Positions 27,011 to 35,944 of a DNA stretch of 64,000 nucleotides are shown one piece after another. This DNA is from Glaciihabitans tibetensis (GTDB lineage Bacteria > Actinomycetota > Actinomycetes > Actinomycetales > Microbacteriaceae). Under the pieces are notes generated by a model. It was given only the letters and a program-made list of their open reading frames with translations, was not told the origin of the DNA and ran no database searches. Where the stretch lies: the NCBI RefSeq assembly GCF_003003265.1, contig NZ_PVTL01000002.1, positions 62,001 through 126,000 on the forward strand, in the 5' to 3' direction. The first letter of the stretch is position 1. Each line of letters starts with the position of its first letter. A program made the position numbers and the translations under genes.

Positions 27011-28690
27011 TTGAGATTCAACCGAATCGGCACAGCAGCCGTCGGTCTTGGGCTTGCCACCGCGCTCGTCCTGACCGGCTGTGCGGCGGAGGACGACACT
27101 GCGTCGACATCTGCCGAAGGCATCATCACCACCAACGGCAGCGAGCCGCAGAACCCGCTGGTTACCACCAACACCACAGAGGTGGGCGGTGGAAAGATCC
27201 TCACGTCGATCTACGCCGGCCTGGTGTCCTACGACGCTGCGGGCGAGATCTCCAACGAGGTCGCCGAGTCGCTCGAAACCGACGATTCGATTACCTGGAC
27301 CGTGACGCTCAAGGACGGCTGGACGTTCACCAACGGTGAAGCGGTCACCGCGAGCTCGTTCGTGAATGCCTGGAACTACGGCGCGCTGATCACCAACGCG
27401 CAGAGCTCTTCCTACTTCTTCGACAACATCGTCGGCTACACCGACGTGAACGCCATGATCGACGACCCGGCCGGAACCCTCGACGAAGACGGCAGCGTCC
27501 TCCAGGTACCCGCGCCAACCGCCGAGACGATGTCGGGTCTGACGGTTGTCGACGACCAGACGTTCACCGTCGAGCTGGTTGCCGCCGAGGCTGACTGGCC
27601 GCTGCGTTTGGGCTACACGGCGTACATGCCGCTGCCCGAGGTCGCGTTCGAGGACATGGAAGCGTTCGGTGAGAACCCGATCGGTAACGGTCCGTACATG
27701 CTCGATGGTGAGGGCGCCTGGGAGCACGACATCGACATCGATCTCGTGGCCAACCCGGACTACGCCGGTGAGCGCGTTCCCGCGAACGAAGGCGTCACGA
27801 TGCGTTTCTACGCGACCCTCGACGCCGCGTACGCCGACATGCAGGGTGGAAACCTTGACGTGCTGGATGCGGTCCCGGACAGTGCGTTCGAAACCTACGA
27901 GACCGAGTTCGATGGCCGCACGGCCAACCAGCCCGCCGCCGTCTTCCAGGCGATCAACATCCCGCAGTACCTCGAGCACTGGACCGGTGAAGAGGGCGAA
28001 CTGCGTCGCGCAGCGATCTCCCGCGCCATCAACCGTGACGAGATCACGGAGTTCATCTTCCAGGGCACCCGCACCCCGGCAACTGACTTCACCTCCCCGG
28101 TGATCGACGGATACTCCGACGAGCTCGAGGGTGCTGAGGTGCTCGAGTACGACGCCGACATCGCCGCTGACCTCTGGGCACAGGCTGACGCGATTGCGCC
28201 GTACGGTGACACCGTGTTCGACATCGCGTACAACTCCGACGGTGGCCACCAGGCCTGGGTCGACGCTGCAACGCAGAGCATCTCGAACGCACTCGGCATC
28301 ACCGCGCAGGGCAAGCCCTACCCGACGTTCGCCGACGCACTGACCGACCGCGCAGCGGGCACCCTCACCGGCGCCACCCGCGCCGGATGGCAGGCCGACT
28401 ACCCGTCGCTGTACAACTTCCTCGCGCCGAACTACCAGACTGGTGCCGGCTCGAACTACGAGGGCTACAGCAGCGAAGAGTTCGACAACCTGCTCGACGA
28501 GGGAAGCGTTGCTCCCGACGTTGAGACCGCCACTGGTTTCTACCAGGACGCACAGGAAGTCCTCCTGAAGGACCTGCCCACCATCCCGCTCTGGTACGCC
28601 AACGTGAATGGCGTCTGGGGCGACCAGGTTGACAACGTAGTGTTCGGCTGGGACTCGGTCCCGCTGTACGACGAAATCACCAAGGGCTAA
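27011..28690 (+). CDS. Oligopeptide ABC transporter substrate-binding lipoprotein
   Basis: 559 residues, family 5 solute-binding protein. It starts at TTG behind GGAGGAAAA. The lipobox LTGC at residues ~21-24 marks a lipoprotein held on the outer face of the membrane. ENPIGNGPYMLDGEG and LRRAAISRAINRDEI are typical of OppA/DppA. It feeds peptides to the permease genes downstream. A perfect 15-bp hairpin separates it from them, as often seen where the binding protein is made in excess. Confidence 0.92.
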   Translation: MRFNRIGTAAVGLGLATALVLTGCAAEDDTASTSAEGIITTNGSEPQNPLVTTNTTEVGGGKILTSIYAGLVSYDAAGEISNEVAESLETDDSITWTVTLKDGWTFTNGEAVTASSFVNAWNYGALITNAQSSSYFFDNIVGYTDVNAMIDDPAGTLDEDGSVLQVPAPTAETMSGLTVVDDQTFTVELVAAEADWPLRLGYTAYMPLPEVAFEDMEAFGENPIGNGPYMLDGEGAWEHDIDIDLVANPDYAGERVPANEGVTMRFYATLDAAYADMQGGNLDVLDAVPDSAFETYETEFDGRTANQPAAVFQAINIPQYLEHWTGEEGELRRAAISRAINRDEITEFIFQGTRTPATDFTSPVIDGYSDELEGAEVLEYDADIAADLWAQADAIAPYGDTVFDIAYNSDGGHQAWVDAATQSISNALGITAQGKPYPTFADALTDRAAGTLTGATRAGWQADYPSLYNFLAPNYQTGAGSNYEGYSSEEFDNLLDEGSVAPDVETATGFYQDAQEVLLKDLPTIPLWYANVNGVWGDQVDNVVFGWDSVPLYDEITKG

Positions 28691-28718
28691 TCAGGGCGTA
28701 CTCTGTTAGACCGCCCGC

Positions 28719-28753
28719 GAATGTCCGGGACGCACTCTGCGTCCCGGACATTC
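28719..28753 (+). terminator. Intra-operon hairpin after the binding-protein gene
   Basis: GAATGTCCGGGACGC and its exact complement form a 15-bp stem with a 5-nt ACTCT loop. There is no T-tract, so it is more likely an mRNA-stabilising or attenuating hairpin than a full terminator. Confidence 0.7.
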
Positions 28754-28818
28754 CGGTGTGAGCCACCGAAATCTACGATTGTGATTTTTATGTTTTTGAC
28801 CTCAGACGCGAGCCTCTG

Positions 28819-29748
28819 ATGTGGGGGTATGTCGGGCGCAGACTGCTGCAGTTGATCCCCGTCTTTTTTGGCGCCACATTCCTCATTTACTTCATGGTCT
28901 TTTCCCTGCCGGGCGACCCCATCGCCGCACTCTTCGGCGAGCGGCCCCCGCCCGAAGCCGTCATCCAGACCATTCGTGAGCAGTACCACCTGAACGACCC
29001 GTTCATCGTGCAGTACTTCTACTACGTCGGCGGCATTCTCACGGGCGACCTGGGTACCACGTACTCGGGCAGGCCCGTCAGCGACCTGCTCGTTCAGGCA
29101 TTCCCCATCACCTTCCGACTCGCGATGCTCGCTCTCGCGTTCGAGGCGATCGCCGGAATCCTGCTGGGCCTCATCGCCGGTCTCCGCAAGGGCAAGTTCT
29201 TCGACGGCTCCGCTCTCGTGGTCAGTCTCCTGCTCATCTCGGTGCCGACCTTCGTGCTCGGCTTCATCCTCCAGTACGTTTTCGCGATCCAGCTCGGCTG
29301 GTTCAGGACCACGGTCAGCGCTGGAGCGCCCCTCGGAGACCTCGTGCTCCCGGCGTTGGTGCTGGCTTCGGTGTCCTTCGCGTACATCGTGCGGTTGACC
29401 CGGGCCAGCGTCTCCGACAACCTCGGTGCCGACTTCGTGCGCACCGCGACGGCCAAGGGGCTGTCGCGGCGTCGGGTCGTCAGCGTGCACATTCTGCGTA
29501 ACTCGCTGATTCCGGTGGTGACGTTCCTCGGTGTCGATGTGGGTGCGCTGATGGTGGGCGCGATCGTCACCGAAGGCATCTTCAACATCAATGGTGTTGG
29601 TGGAACCGTCTACCAGGCCGTGACCCGCGGCGAGGGGCCCACCGTCGTCTCGTTCGTCGCGGTGATGGTCATCATCTACATGCTCGCCAACCTGCTCGTG
29701 GACCTCCTCTACGCGGCACTTGACCCGAGGATCCGTCTTGCCAAGTAA
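28819..29748 (+). CDS. Oligopeptide ABC transporter permease (OppB type)
   Basis: 309 residues and six transmembrane helices. It begins MWGYVGRRLLQLIPVFFGATFL, the standard N-terminus of DppB/OppB permeases, and has the EAA loop (ATAKGLSRRRVVSVHILRN). It forms half of the membrane channel. The ATG at 28819 is the natural family start although no strong ribosome binding site is seen. It overlaps the next gene by a few bases. Confidence 0.92.
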   Translation: MWGYVGRRLLQLIPVFFGATFLIYFMVFSLPGDPIAALFGERPPPEAVIQTIREQYHLNDPFIVQYFYYVGGILTGDLGTTYSGRPVSDLLVQAFPITFRLAMLALAFEAIAGILLGLIAGLRKGKFFDGSALVVSLLLISVPTFVLGFILQYVFAIQLGWFRTTVSAGAPLGDLVLPALVLASVSFAYIVRLTRASVSDNLGADFVRTATAKGLSRRRVVSVHILRNSLIPVVTFLGVDVGALMVGAIVTEGIFNINGVGGTVYQAVTRGEGPTVVSFVAVMVIIYMLANLLVDLLYAALDPRIRLAK

Positions 29749-30688
29749 TAATCTTTCAACCCCGGGGCACTTTGTTGCCGACCTGTCTGACACGCCGATC
29801 GCCGCAATCGACACGATTGACGAGTCGGAGAAGGCCAGAAGCAGCTGGTCCGACGCGTGGGACTCGATGCGGGTTCGCCCGATGTTCTGGATCGCCACGG
29901 CCCTCATCCTGGTGATCCTGCTGGTCTCGCTGTTCCCCGGACTGTTCTCGCACACAGCCCCGAACAGCGGATGCCTGCTGCCCAACGGAAACGGCGGGCC
30001 CGAAGCTGGCCACCCATTTGGCTTCACCCGCCAGGGCTGCGACATCTATTCCCGCGTGATCTTCGGAACCCAGGCCTCGGTCACCGTCGGGTTGCTCGCC
30101 ACCCTGCTGGTGACGCTGTTCGGCGCCATCGTCGGTGCCCTCGCCGGCTACTACGGCGGCGCGTTCGACGCCCTGGTCTCGCGGTTTGGTGACATCTTCT
30201 TCGCGATCCCCACCATCCTCGGCGCGATCGTGCTGATGTCGGTGCTTCCCGACCGCACCTCCATCACGGTGGCTCTGGTACTGGCGATCTTCGCGTGGCC
30301 GCAGATCGCCCGCATCATGCGCGGCGCCGTTATCGCGGCGCGCAGCTCCGACTACGTCATGGCCTCCACCGCGCTCGGCGTAAGTAAGCTGCAGATCCTC
30401 GTCCGTCACGTTGTGCCCAACGCAATTGCTCCCGTCATCGTTGTCGCAACCACGTCGCTCGGAACGTTCATCGTCGCGGAAGCGACCCTGTCCTTCCTCG
30501 GAATCGGACTGCCGCCGAGCGTGATGTCGTGGGGAAACGACATCAGTCAGGCGCGCACCTCCATCCAGACCGCACCCATGGTGCTGTTCTACCCGGCGGC
30601 GGCACTGTCCATAACGGTGCTGTCGTTCCTCATGCTCGGCGATGTCGTCCGAGATGCCCTCGATCCTCAGGCACGGGCACGCCGATGA
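29738..30688 (+). CDS. Oligopeptide ABC transporter permease (OppC type)
   Basis: About 316 residues. It has an N-terminal cytoplasmic extension, then helices and the EAA loop (ASTALGVSKLQILVRHVVPNA), ending GDVVRDALDPQARARR, which is diagnostic of OppC/DppC. I choose TTG 29738 because GAGGA lies 6 nt upstream. TTG 29720 is an alternative. It partners OppB. Its stop overlaps the ATG of the ATPase gene. Confidence 0.9.
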   Translation: MPSNNLSTPGHFVADLSDTPIAAIDTIDESEKARSSWSDAWDSMRVRPMFWIATALILVILLVSLFPGLFSHTAPNSGCLLPNGNGGPEAGHPFGFTRQGCDIYSRVIFGTQASVTVGLLATLLVTLFGAIVGALAGYYGGAFDALVSRFGDIFFAIPTILGAIVLMSVLPDRTSITVALVLAIFAWPQIARIMRGAVIAARSSDYVMASTALGVSKLQILVRHVVPNAIAPVIVVATTSLGTFIVAEATLSFLGIGLPPSVMSWGNDISQARTSIQTAPMVLFYPAAALSITVLSFLMLGDVVRDALDPQARARR

Positions 30689-32433
30689 CCAAGGAACAGA
30701 TCATGAGTATTCCGACAGTGGCGGACGAGACATCCGCCCCCCTCCTCGAAATTCGCGACCTTCAGGTCGGCTTCAAGACGCAGCGCGGATTCGTTCCCGC
30801 CGTCAAGGGCGTGAACATCACCCTCGGCGCCGGGCAGACGCTCGCGATCGTGGGCGAGTCCGGCTCCGGCAAGTCGACGACCGCGCAGGCGATCATCAAT
30901 CTGCTGCCGGGTGCTGGCAAGGTCACCGGCGGTCAGATCCTCTTCGAAGGTCGCGACCTCACCAAGATCTCCGCGTCCGAGATGGAGCAGGTTCGTGGCG
31001 GGCAGATCGGCTACGTTCCGCAGGACCCGATGTCGAACCTCAACCCGGTCTGGAACATCGGTTTCCAGGTCGAAGAAGCCATCCGCGCCAACAGCAACCT
31101 CACGGGCAAAGCCGCGCGCGCACGCACGGTCGAGGTTCTGCAGGAGGCGGGACTCGCCGACGCCGCAGACCGGCTCAAGCAGTACCCGCACCAGTTCTCC
31201 GGCGGTATGCGCCAGCGGGTGCTCATCGGCATCGGCCTCTCGGCGCGTCCGAAGCTGCTGATCGCCGACGAGCCCACGTCGGCACTCGACGTGACCGTGC
31301 AGCGGACGATCCTCGACCACCTCGCCACCCTGACCCGCGACTACGGCACCTCGGTGCTGTTCATCACGCACGATCTCGGCCTCGCGGTCGAGCGCGCGGA
31401 GCAGCTCGTGGTGATGTACAAGGGCCAGGTTGTTGAGGCCGGTAACGCCCGCGAGATTCTGGCGAACCCCCTCCACCCGTACACCCAGCGTCTGGTCGCC
31501 GCGGCACCGAGCCTCGCCTCGCGCCGCATCCAGTCCGCGCGGCGCCCGGAAACCACCGACCACATGGCGATCTCCGACATCGGTGCCAGCGATGACACGC
31601 TGATCGCCCGGGCGGACAAGCGGGAGGCCGGCGTTCATCCCGACCTCATCACGGTTGATCACCTGTCGAAGATCTACAACATTCGCCAGCGCGGGTTCGG
31701 CAAGACCGAATTGCGCGCGGTGGATGATGTGTCGTTCAGCATCGCGAAGGGCACAACCACCGCACTCGTGGGGGAGTCCGGCTCGGGCAAGTCGACCGTG
31801 GCGAAGCTGGTTCTCCAGCTGGAGACGATTTCGTCTGGATCGATCACCTTCGATGGAGCGGATGTCGCTGCGCTCAAGGGTGCGGACCTGCTGGCATTCC
31901 GGCGCCGAGTGCAACCGGTATTCCAGGATCCCTACGGCTCACTCGACCCGGTCTACAGTGTCGGCAACACAATCGCCGAGCCGCTCATGGCCCACAAGAT
32001 CGGCGACAAGAAGTCTCGTCAGGCACGCGTCCGTGAGCTGCTCGATCAGGTTGCGCTCCCGGCATCCACCATCAACCGCTACCCGAACGAATTGTCTGGG
32101 GGACAACGCCAGCGAATCGCGGTGGCGCGGGCGCTTGCCCTGAAGCCCGATGTGATTGTGCTCGACGAGGCGGTCTCCGCTCTCGACGTGTTGGTGCAGG
32201 GGCAGATTCTCACGCTGCTGACCGACCTCCAGGCCGAGCTCGGACTGACCTACCTGTTCATCACCCACGACTTGGCCGTTGTGCGGTTGGTCGCGGACAA
32301 CGTCTGCGTGATGCAAAAGGGTCGGATCGTCGAAACGGCGCCGACCGACGACGTCTTTGACAACCCGCAGGACCAGTACACGCAGCGTCTGCTGGAAGCC
32401 ATTCCCGGGGCGCATTTCGCCTTCGCGCGGTAG
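30685..32433 (+). CDS. Fused dual ATPase of oligopeptide ABC transporter (OppD-OppF)
   Basis: 582 residues with two complete ABC domains in one chain. Domain 1 (OppD-like) has GESGSGKST and FSGGMRQRVLIGIGL with DEPTSALD. Domain 2 (OppF-like) has GESGSGKST, LSGGQRQRIAVARAL and DEAVSALD. The C-terminal extensions LHPYTQRLVAAAPS and DQYTQRLLEAIPG are the OppD/F marks. The ATG overlaps the previous stop (ATGA). A second ATG at 30703, with AAGGAA upstream, would shorten it by six residues. It powers peptide import. Confidence 0.93.
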   Translation: MTKEQIMSIPTVADETSAPLLEIRDLQVGFKTQRGFVPAVKGVNITLGAGQTLAIVGESGSGKSTTAQAIINLLPGAGKVTGGQILFEGRDLTKISASEMEQVRGGQIGYVPQDPMSNLNPVWNIGFQVEEAIRANSNLTGKAARARTVEVLQEAGLADAADRLKQYPHQFSGGMRQRVLIGIGLSARPKLLIADEPTSALDVTVQRTILDHLATLTRDYGTSVLFITHDLGLAVERAEQLVVMYKGQVVEAGNAREILANPLHPYTQRLVAAAPSLASRRIQSARRPETTDHMAISDIGASDDTLIARADKREAGVHPDLITVDHLSKIYNIRQRGFGKTELRAVDDVSFSIAKGTTTALVGESGSGKSTVAKLVLQLETISSGSITFDGADVAALKGADLLAFRRRVQPVFQDPYGSLDPVYSVGNTIAEPLMAHKIGDKKSRQARVRELLDQVALPASTINRYPNELSGGQRQRIAVARALALKPDVIVLDEAVSALDVLVQGQILTLLTDLQAELGLTYLFITHDLAVVRLVADNVCVMQKGRIVETAPTDDVFDNPQDQYTQRLLEAIPGAHFAFAR

Positions 32434-32450
32434 CCTTCCCGGGCTCCCAG

Positions 32451-32487
32451 GGTGCCTGACCGGTCGTCTGTCGACCGGTCAGGCACC
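32451..32487 (+). terminator. Terminator hairpin of the oligopeptide operon
   Basis: GGTGCCTGACCGGTCG and its exact complement form a 16-bp stem around a 5-nt loop, 17 bp after the ATPase stop. No T-tract follows, which is common in high-GC actinobacteria. Confidence 0.75.
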
Positions 32488-32510
32488 GTGTCAGGGGCCG
32501 TCTGTGCTGC

Positions 32511-32545
32511 CGGGCAGCCACCGGGCAGCCACCGGGCAGCCACCG
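32511..32545 (+). repeat. 11-bp tandem repeat, about 3 copies
   Basis: CGGGCAGCCAC occurs at 32511, 32522 and 32533. It lies between the terminator hairpin and the typA promoter region. Confidence 0.9.
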
Positions 32546-32712
32546 GAATCTGCGATCTCGCGGTAGACTGGTCGTGTAGGGCACCGTAGACGAAACCCTG
32601 CGGGCCCCAAAGACCCCTTCACCCAGCGTCGACCGCTGCCGTGCCGCTGCTTGAAATATACGCGCGGGCGCGACTAGTGCGAGACGCGTACACCCCACCA
32701 AGGACTAGACGC
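32546..32712 (+). promoter_or_regulatory. typA promoter and leader
   Basis: TAGACT at 32564-32569 is a likely -10, giving a leader of about 135 nt before the ATG. I see no known riboswitch or strong hairpin in the leader. Confidence 0.4.
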
Positions 32713-34632
32713 ATGGCAATCGCCACTCGCAACGACCTGCGCAACGTGGCGATCGTTGCACACGTTGACCACGGCAAGACCACTCTCGTAGACGCAATGC
32801 TCCGCCAGACGAACTCGTTTGACGCGCACGCTCACCTTGAAGACCGCGCTATGGACTCCAACGAGCTCGAGCGCGAAAAGGGCATCACGATCCTCGCGAA
32901 GAACACCGCGGTGCTCTACAACGGCATTCACGCCCAGGAGCACAACGACGGTGGCGACATCGTCATCAACGTTATTGACACCCCGGGTCACGCCGACTTC
33001 GGTGGCGAGGTCGAGCGCGGCCTGTCGATGGTCGACGGTGTTGTACTGCTCGTCGACGCGTCTGAGGGACCGCTTCCGCAGACCCGCTTCGTGCTGCGTA
33101 AGGCCCTCGAGGCCAAGCTTCCCGTCATCCTGCTCGTCAACAAGACGGACCGCCCTGACGCACGTATCGACGAGGTCGTCGCCGAGAGCCAGGACCTCCT
33201 CCTCGGTCTCGCCTCCGACATGGCCGATGACCACCCCGACCTCGACCTCGACGCCGTACTCGACGTTCCCGTCGTCTACGCCTCGGGCCGTAACGGTGCA
33301 GCCAGCTGGAACAAGCCGGAAGACGGCACGCTGCCGGACAACGCCGACCTCGAGCCGCTGTTCGACGCGATCCTCAAGCATGTTCCCGCGCCGACCTTCG
33401 ACGACGAGCACCCCCTGCAGGCCCACGTCACCAACCTCGACGCGTCGCCGTTCCTCGGACGCCTCGCCCTCCTGCGTGTCTTCAACGGACACATCAAGAA
33501 GGGCCAGACCGTCGCCTGGGTCAAGCACGACGGATCCGTCGTCAACACCAAGGTCACCGAGCTCCTCATCACGAAGGCGCTCGACCGTTTCCCGACCGAG
33601 TCTGCGGGCCCCGGTGACATCGTCGCCGTCGCCGGCTTCGAAGACATCACCATCGGTGAGACCCTCGCGGACCCGAACGATGTTCGCCCGCTGCCGACCA
33701 TCACGGTTGACGACCCGGCCATCTCGATGACCATCGGAACCAACACCTCGCCGATGATCGGCAAGATCAAGGGCCACAAGCTCACCGCGCGGATGGTTAA
33801 GGACCGTCTCGACCGCGAGCTCGTCGGTAACGTCTCGATCAAGCTCGTCGACATCGGACGCCCGGACGCCTGGGAGATTCAGGGTCGTGGCGAGCTCGCC
33901 CTCGCCATCCTGGTCGAGCAGATGCGTCGCGAGGGCTTCGAGCTCACCGTCGGCAAGCCGCAGGTAGTCGTGAAGTCGGTCAACGGCAAGGTGCACGAGC
34001 CCTTCGAGCACCTCACCACCGACGCGCCGGAAGAGTACCTCGGCGCGATCACGCAGCTCCTCGCCGCCCGAAAGGGTCGCATGGAGGGCATGAGCAACCA
34101 CGGCACCGGATGGGTGCGTATGGAGTTTGTTGTCCCGTCGCGTGGACTCATCGGTTTCCGTACCGAGTTCCTCACCATCACGCGTGGTGCCGGAATCGCC
34201 AACGCCGTCAGCCACGGCTACGAGCCCTGGGCCGGTGACATCCAGACGCGCACCAACGGTTCCATTGTTGCCGACCGCGCCGGTGTTGCCACCCCGTTCG
34301 CGATGGTCGCGCTCCAGGAGCGTATGTCGTTCTTCGTGCAGCCCACGCAGGAGGTCTACGAAGGCATGGTCGTCGGCGAGAACTCGCGCGCGGACGACAT
34401 GGACGTGAACATCACCAAGGAAAAGCAGCTCACCAACATGCGCCAGTCCACCTCGGACTCGTTCGAGCGCATGACCCCGTCGCGCCAGCTGACCCTGGAG
34501 GAGTGCCTCGAGTTCGCCCGCGAAGACGAGTGCGTCGAGGTCACCCCCGAGTTCGTGCGTATCCGCAAGCTCGAGCTGGCCGCGGGCGACCGTGCCCGCC
34601 GTGTCTCGCGCCTGAAGAAGCAGAACGCGTAA
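32713..34632 (+). CDS. typA: Ribosome-binding translational GTPase TypA/BipA
   Basis: 639 residues, full length. G1 is AHVDHGKTT (residues 16-24), G3 is DTPGH and G4 is NKTD. EF-G-like domains II, III and V follow, with the BipA-specific C-terminal domain ([23 protein letters not shown]). It aids ribosome assembly and stress growth. The ATG at 32713 gives the conserved N-terminus and AAGGA lies about 10 nt upstream. Codon use is strongly biased (many GTC, CTC, AAG), which fits high expression. A T-tailed terminator follows. Confidence 0.97.
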   Translation: MAIATRNDLRNVAIVAHVDHGKTTLVDAMLRQTNSFDAHAHLEDRAMDSNELEREKGITILAKNTAVLYNGIHAQEHNDGGDIVINVIDTPGHADFGGEVERGLSMVDGVVLLVDASEGPLPQTRFVLRKALEAKLPVILLVNKTDRPDARIDEVVAESQDLLLGLASDMADDHPDLDLDAVLDVPVVYASGRNGAASWNKPEDGTLPDNADLEPLFDAILKHVPAPTFDDEHPLQAHVTNLDASPFLGRLALLRVFNGHIKKGQTVAWVKHDGSVVNTKVTELLITKALDRFPTESAGPGDIVAVAGFEDITIGETLADPNDVRPLPTITVDDPAISMTIGTNTSPMIGKIKGHKLTARMVKDRLDRELVGNVSIKLVDIGRPDAWEIQGRGELALAILVEQMRREGFELTVGKPQVVVKSVNGKVHEPFEHLTTDAPEEYLGAITQLLAARKGRMEGMSNHGTGWVRMEFVVPSRGLIGFRTEFLTITRGAGIANAVSHGYEPWAGDIQTRTNGSIVADRAGVATPFAMVALQERMSFFVQPTQEVYEGMVVGENSRADDMDVNITKEKQLTNMRQSTSDSFERMTPSRQLTLEECLEFAREDECVEVTPEFVRIRKLELAAGDRARRVSRLKKQNA

Positions 34633-34659
34633 CCAGAACCGCCGCAGCACACGCACCAC

Positions 34660-34705
34660 ACACATGGTCGCCCCGGGATCTCCCGAGGCGGCCATGTGTC
34701 GTTTT
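34660..34705 (+). terminator. Rho-independent terminator of typA
   Basis: ACACATGG...CCATGTGT with inner CGCC/GGCG and CGGG/CCCG pairs makes a stem of about 16 bp with two mismatches (34660-34699), followed by CGTTTT. Confidence 0.8.
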
Positions 34706-34707
34706 AG

Positions 34708-34781
34708 TGACTGCGCGGTCGATCAATGACTGCGCGGTCGATCAATGAGTGCGCGGTCGATCAATGAGTGCGCGGTCGATC
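34708..34781 (+). repeat. 19-bp tandem repeat, about 3.9 copies
   Basis: TGACTGCGCGGTCGATCAA repeats at 34708, 34727, 34746 and 34765, with C/G changes at one position. It begins immediately after the typA terminator. Confidence 0.93.
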
Positions 34782-34836
34782 GGACGAGTCACGGTTCCTG
34801 CCCATTTGCCCAAGCAGGTCCGGTCGGGCACGGAGT

Positions 34837-34956
34837 CGAAGTGTCGCGTTTTGTCTCTGCCGTCAGCCGAAGTGTCGCGTTCGGTCGATAGCCGTCCGCG
34901 AGGTGTCTCGATTCGTCGTAAGTTTTGCTCGAGATACGACTAAACGCGTCACTTCG
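34837..34956. repeat. 31-bp-period repeat family, copy 1 (degenerate)
   Basis: Three direct copies of a core like GAAGTGTCGCGTTTTGTC lie at about 34838, 34869 and 34901 (31-32 bp apart). An inverted copy ends at about 34955. The third copy and the inverted one can form a 21-bp imperfect stem (16 matches, 34901-34955). A further related core is at about 34999. The core is shared with the array at 47555-47741. Confidence 0.75.
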
Positions 34957-35190
34957 GGCCCTGGCGCGGGCCTGAGTGGCTTGCACGAGCAGCGACGGGT
35001 CACGTTTGGTCGTTCGCGATCGCCGCCCCAGCCGGACTGCTAGCCCTGCCGCCGCCGCCTTCGCCTCGCCGCCGTCAGCCCTGCCGCCGCCGCCTTCTCC
35101 TCGCCGTCCTACCTGCTGCCGCCTGCCGCCCGCCGCCGCCTTCGCCTCGCTGCGGTCAGCCCTGCCGCGTCGCCGACCGGTCAGCCGCCC
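34957..35190. other. Non-coding, GC-rich low-complexity stretch
   Basis: No supported gene. From about 35041 the DNA is a degenerate array of GCCGCC, CCTTCGCCTCGC and GTCAGCCCTGCC blocks. Open frames here are Pro/Ala/Arg-rich artefacts of the repeats. Confidence 0.7.
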
Positions 35191-35292
35191 GAGAGGTGAG
35201 GCCCCCTGAGAGGTGAGGCTCCCCGAGAGGTGAGGCTCCCCGAGAGGTGAGGCTCCCCGAGAGGTGAGGCTGCCCGAGAGGTGAGGCTCCCC
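35191..35292. repeat. 17-bp tandem repeat, 6 copies
   Basis: GAGAGGTGAGGCTCCCC repeats at 35191, 35208, 35225, 35242, 35259 and 35276. Copies 1 and 5 each differ by a few bases. Confidence 0.95.
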
Positions 35293-35311
35293 GACAGGGC
35301 CGCCGTCGGGG
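35289..35311. terminator. Hairpin at the end of the 17-bp array
   Basis: CCCCGAC and GTCGGGG form a 7-bp stem with a 9-nt loop, using the last repeat unit and the DNA next to it. It lies 20 bp before the lipoprotein -10, so it could also insulate that promoter. Confidence 0.45.
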
Positions 35312-35342
35312 AGGGCGGATGCTGCGCCGATACACTCGATGC

Positions 35343-35825
35343 ATGGTTCTCACCGCTGTCCGTTCTGGAGTCCGACCCGCCCGAAGCATCGCGCCGACCG
35401 TTTTGCTCATCGGCGCGCTGCTCGCTGCGCCGGTGCTCGCCGGTTGCTCGGGGGAGCAGGTCCAGTCGATCGTCGGCGACGCGACCGGCGGAACCGTCGA
35501 CGTCGGGGGCACCACCATCCCCGAGGACTTCCCCGCCGAGATCCCCCTGGCAAGCGGCGAGGTGGCGTCGGCCGGCCGCGTCGGCACCGGCACAGGCAAG
35601 GTGTGGAACATTACGATTACGGTGACGGATGTCGCGGCGCCCAGCGTCATCACCGAGCAGCTGACCTCGGCCGGCTTCGCCTCGACGTCGAATCTTCCCG
35701 GAGCGCCCGACATCGGCGGTACCGCGGGCTTCGCGAACGACACCTACGCCGTCGCGCTGATCGTCAATGACAACGGCGACGGTACTTTCGCGGCGAACTA
35801 CACGGTCACCACCATCCCGCAATAG
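35343..35825 (+). CDS. Small secreted lipoprotein, unknown function
   Basis: About 160 residues. A signal peptide ends in the lipobox LAGC (Cys near residue 34), followed by a small beta-rich domain with EDFPAEIPLASGEV and a Gly/Asn-rich end (VNDNGDGTFAANYTVTTIPQ). I start it at ATG 35343 because TACACT (35331-35336) ends exactly 7 nt upstream, which fits a leaderless mRNA. An in-frame ATG at 35319 would lie upstream of that -10. Similar lipoproteins are common in Micrococcales. No function can be given. Confidence 0.8.
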   Translation: MVLTAVRSGVRPARSIAPTVLLIGALLAAPVLAGCSGEQVQSIVGDATGGTVDVGGTTIPEDFPAEIPLASGEVASAGRVGTGTGKVWNITITVTDVAAPSVITEQLTSAGFASTSNLPGAPDIGGTAGFANDTYAVALIVNDNGDGTFAANYTVTTIPQ

Positions 35826-35836
35826 GGAGACGTCGG

Positions 35837-35944
35837 CTCAGGCGAAAGGTCCGGCCCAGGCGAAGAGCCCCTCTCAGGCGAAAGGTCCGGCCTAGGCAAA
35901 GAGCCCCTCTCAGTCGAGAAGTCCCCCTCAGCCGAAGAGCCCGG
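35837..35944. repeat. 36-bp tandem repeat, 3 copies, ending in efeB
   Basis: Units start at 35837, 35873 and 35909, each made of two related 18-bp halves (CTCAGGCGAAAGGTCCGG and its variant). The third unit contains the efeB stop (TCA, 35928-35930) and its last codons, so the efeB 3' end looks like the source. Confidence 0.85.

Noticed and set aside
28719..28753. Strong terminator splitting the oligopeptide operon in two
   Set aside because: There is no T-tract and no good promoter between the hairpin and the permease start, so read-through is more likely.
32674..34695. 673-codon minus-strand frame opposite typA
   Set aside because: It is the antisense of a highly conserved GTPase. The strong codon bias of typA makes antisense frames open.
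34957..35190. Short Pro/Ala/Arg-rich open frames in the typA-lipoprotein gap
   Set aside because: They follow the period of the repeats, have no ribosome site and no recognisable domain.
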